The notes below the pieces were generated by a model. That model was not told the DNA's origin. It worked only from the letters and a program-made list of their open reading frames with translations, and did no database searches. The position numbers and the translations under genes are program-made. Of a stretch of DNA of 64,000 nt, positions 63,111 through 64,000 are shown in pieces; the stretch's first letter is position 1; the number at the start of each line of letters is the position of its first letter. The DNA comes from Arundinibacter roseus (GTDB taxonomy: Bacteria; Bacteroidota; Bacteroidia; Cytophagales; Spirosomataceae), in assembly GCF_004348825.1 (NCBI RefSeq), contig NZ_SMJU01000003.1:372001-436000 (forward strand), written 5' to 3'.

Positions 63111-64000
63111 TCACTGGGCAGGAATTTTGCGGACACTATATGGAATACATATGGGCGAATCGCAAAGCAGCGCAAATCCGGCATCAAATGAATGATTATT
63201 TTCACCGGCTTTTCCAAGGGTGAAGGTAAGAACCAGCTGACTACCTGTTTGATTAAAATCATTATCAATCATATCGCGACCATTGGACAGCAGGTCCGCC
63301 GGACTAGCTTTCAGATTTTCTGTTGCCGACTGATTCATCGGAATAACGAGCGAGTAGGTTGTTCCCGGCCGCAAGTTCAGGCCCATTCGGCGGGAGGTGG
63401 TTTGGGCTCCTGTCGCCGTGGAGAAATAGTATTCGCCTTTCTCGTCGGTAGTAGCAGAAGCAAGCAGCTCTGAGCCCTGGTATAGTTGAATTTCCAGATC
63501 GGCAATTGAAGGCTCGCCAGAGTCCTGCAACCCATTTTGGTTTGAATCAAACCAGGCGCGGTTTCCAATTTCAATAGGGGCCGCTTCGCATAGAAGTTCT
63601 ACATCGCCCAGTCCATTAGCCTTCCCATACGACAAAGCCCCTTCTCTGTAAAGCAATGCACCTCCGGCAGGCCCACCGCCGTTGTCAGGCCCGCCGTCGC
63701 GCGTAAGGAGCCGTTTGAGGCCTCCTGTGTTTAATTCGTCGGTAGGGTCAATAGCCGTCATGATTACTTTTCCGCTTCCAGGCCAGTGACTTAGCCCGCC
63801 CATGGAACTCAGCCCGTGATTTAAGCCCTGCGCCACCTGATCGCCATAAAAATATTTACCGCCTCCGGGGCCTTCCTGCGCGGTTTGAGAAGCAGAAGGT
63901 GTACCCCCGCACACAGCTCCGTTTTGTTCGATGGTCCATAGTCCGGGTGTGCACAGCCCGGCTTTCAATATTTCTCCTGGACTAATTGCACTATACAAAT
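63111..64000 (-). CDS. SdrD B-like domain secreted protein (5' end cut by window edge)
   Basis: The reverse-strand frame is open to the window edge, about 296 residues. An SdrD-B/Cna-B-type domain is visible (ELLCEAAPIEIGNRAWFDSNQNGLQDSGEPS, then GEYYFSTATG), preceded by a Gly-rich propeller-like segment (GLNHGLSSMGGLSHW). The domain is used as a stalk in surface proteins. Its end IPYSVRKIPAQ is not a T9SS domain. It is convergent with the Rep gene. No promoter or signal peptide is in view. Confidence 0.75.
   Translation of the reverse strand, partial: LYSAISPGEILKAGLCTPGLWTIEQNGAVCGGTPSASQTAQEGPGGGKYFYGDQVAQGLNHGLSSMGGLSHWPGSGKVIMTAIDPTDELNTGGLKRLLTRDGGPDNGGGPAGGALLYREGALSYGKANGLGDVELLCEAAPIEIGNRAWFDSNQNGLQDSGEPSIADLEIQLYQGSELLASATTDEKGEYYFSTATGAQTTSRRMGLNLRPGTTYSLVIPMNQSATENLKASPADLLSNGRDMIDNDFNQTGSQLVLTFTLGKAGENNHSFDAGFALLCDSPICIPYSVRKIPAQ

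Noticed and set aside
1-64000. tRNA, rRNA and intact insertion sequences
   Set aside because: I looked for cloverleaf stems, rRNA blocks, transposase motifs and terminal repeats and found none that I could support.

Overview
The window looks like part of a secondary replicon (plasmid or megaplasmid) of a Bacteroidota bacterium, most likely order Cytophagales (a Runella, Dyadobacter or Spirosoma type; the genus is a guess). The evidence is two SusC/SusD pairs, GLPGLI and DUF4142 proteins, a T9SS C-terminal sorting domain, promoters of the TTG-N19/20-TAnnTTTG type, and mostly absent Shine-Dalgarno sequences. The replicon assignment rests on the 59-63 kb segment, which carries parA, parB, six 22-bp iterons and a Rep_3-type initiator.

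Region 1 (1-17.2 kb) is a polysaccharide/uronate utilisation locus. It holds a SusC/SusD transport pair, two clan GH-A glycosidases, two GH88/GH105-like unsaturated-uronyl hydrolases, two IclR regulators, KduD, a zinc-type alcohol dehydrogenase and an alpha-ketoglutaric semialdehyde dehydrogenase. GH-A, GH88-like and IclR genes each occur twice, which suggests a duplicated module. Two genes (SusD and the second GH88-like) each carry an apparent single-base insertion. The likely scheme is surface capture by SusCD, periplasmic cleavage by the glycosidases and unsaturated-uronyl hydrolases, then cytoplasmic oxidation towards 2-oxoglutarate.

Region 2 (17.3-31.3 kb) holds a GLPGLI protein with its TonB-receptor-like partner, a DUF389 membrane protein, a ClC channel/antiporter preceded by a fluoride riboswitch, a three-gene cytochrome/PSD1/DUF1501 operon of the type abundant in Planctomycetes, and a TIM-barrel sugar isomerase-like protein.

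Region 3 (31.4-45.9 kb) holds a DUF4142 lipoprotein, a small protein with an AT-hook-like tail, a second SusC/SusD set followed by a VCBS/ASPIC-UnbV lipoprotein, a YccF protein, an ECF sigma factor, a subclass B1 metallo-beta-lactamase-type lipoprotein, a decapitated T9SS sorting domain and an orphan CheB-like protein with a zinc ribbon.

Region 4 (46.2-58.3 kb) holds a sialate/acetyl-xylan-type O-acetylesterase with a GH43 enzyme, a small secreted protein, a membrane protein/winged-helix regulator/membrane protein cassette with a shared operator, a NUDIX hydrolase, a DHFR-like/ArsR/SRPBCC operon and a large secreted YCF48-repeat protein.

Region 5 (59.0-63.1 kb) is the replication and partition module. 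A 36-bp perfect palindrome abuts parA, inverted repeats lie inside parB, three spaced direct repeats follow parB, and the iterons precede the initiator gene. The right edge cuts an SdrD-B-like secreted protein and the left edge cuts a GH-A glycosidase. I saw no tRNA, rRNA, CRISPR array, intact IS element or conjugation gene.
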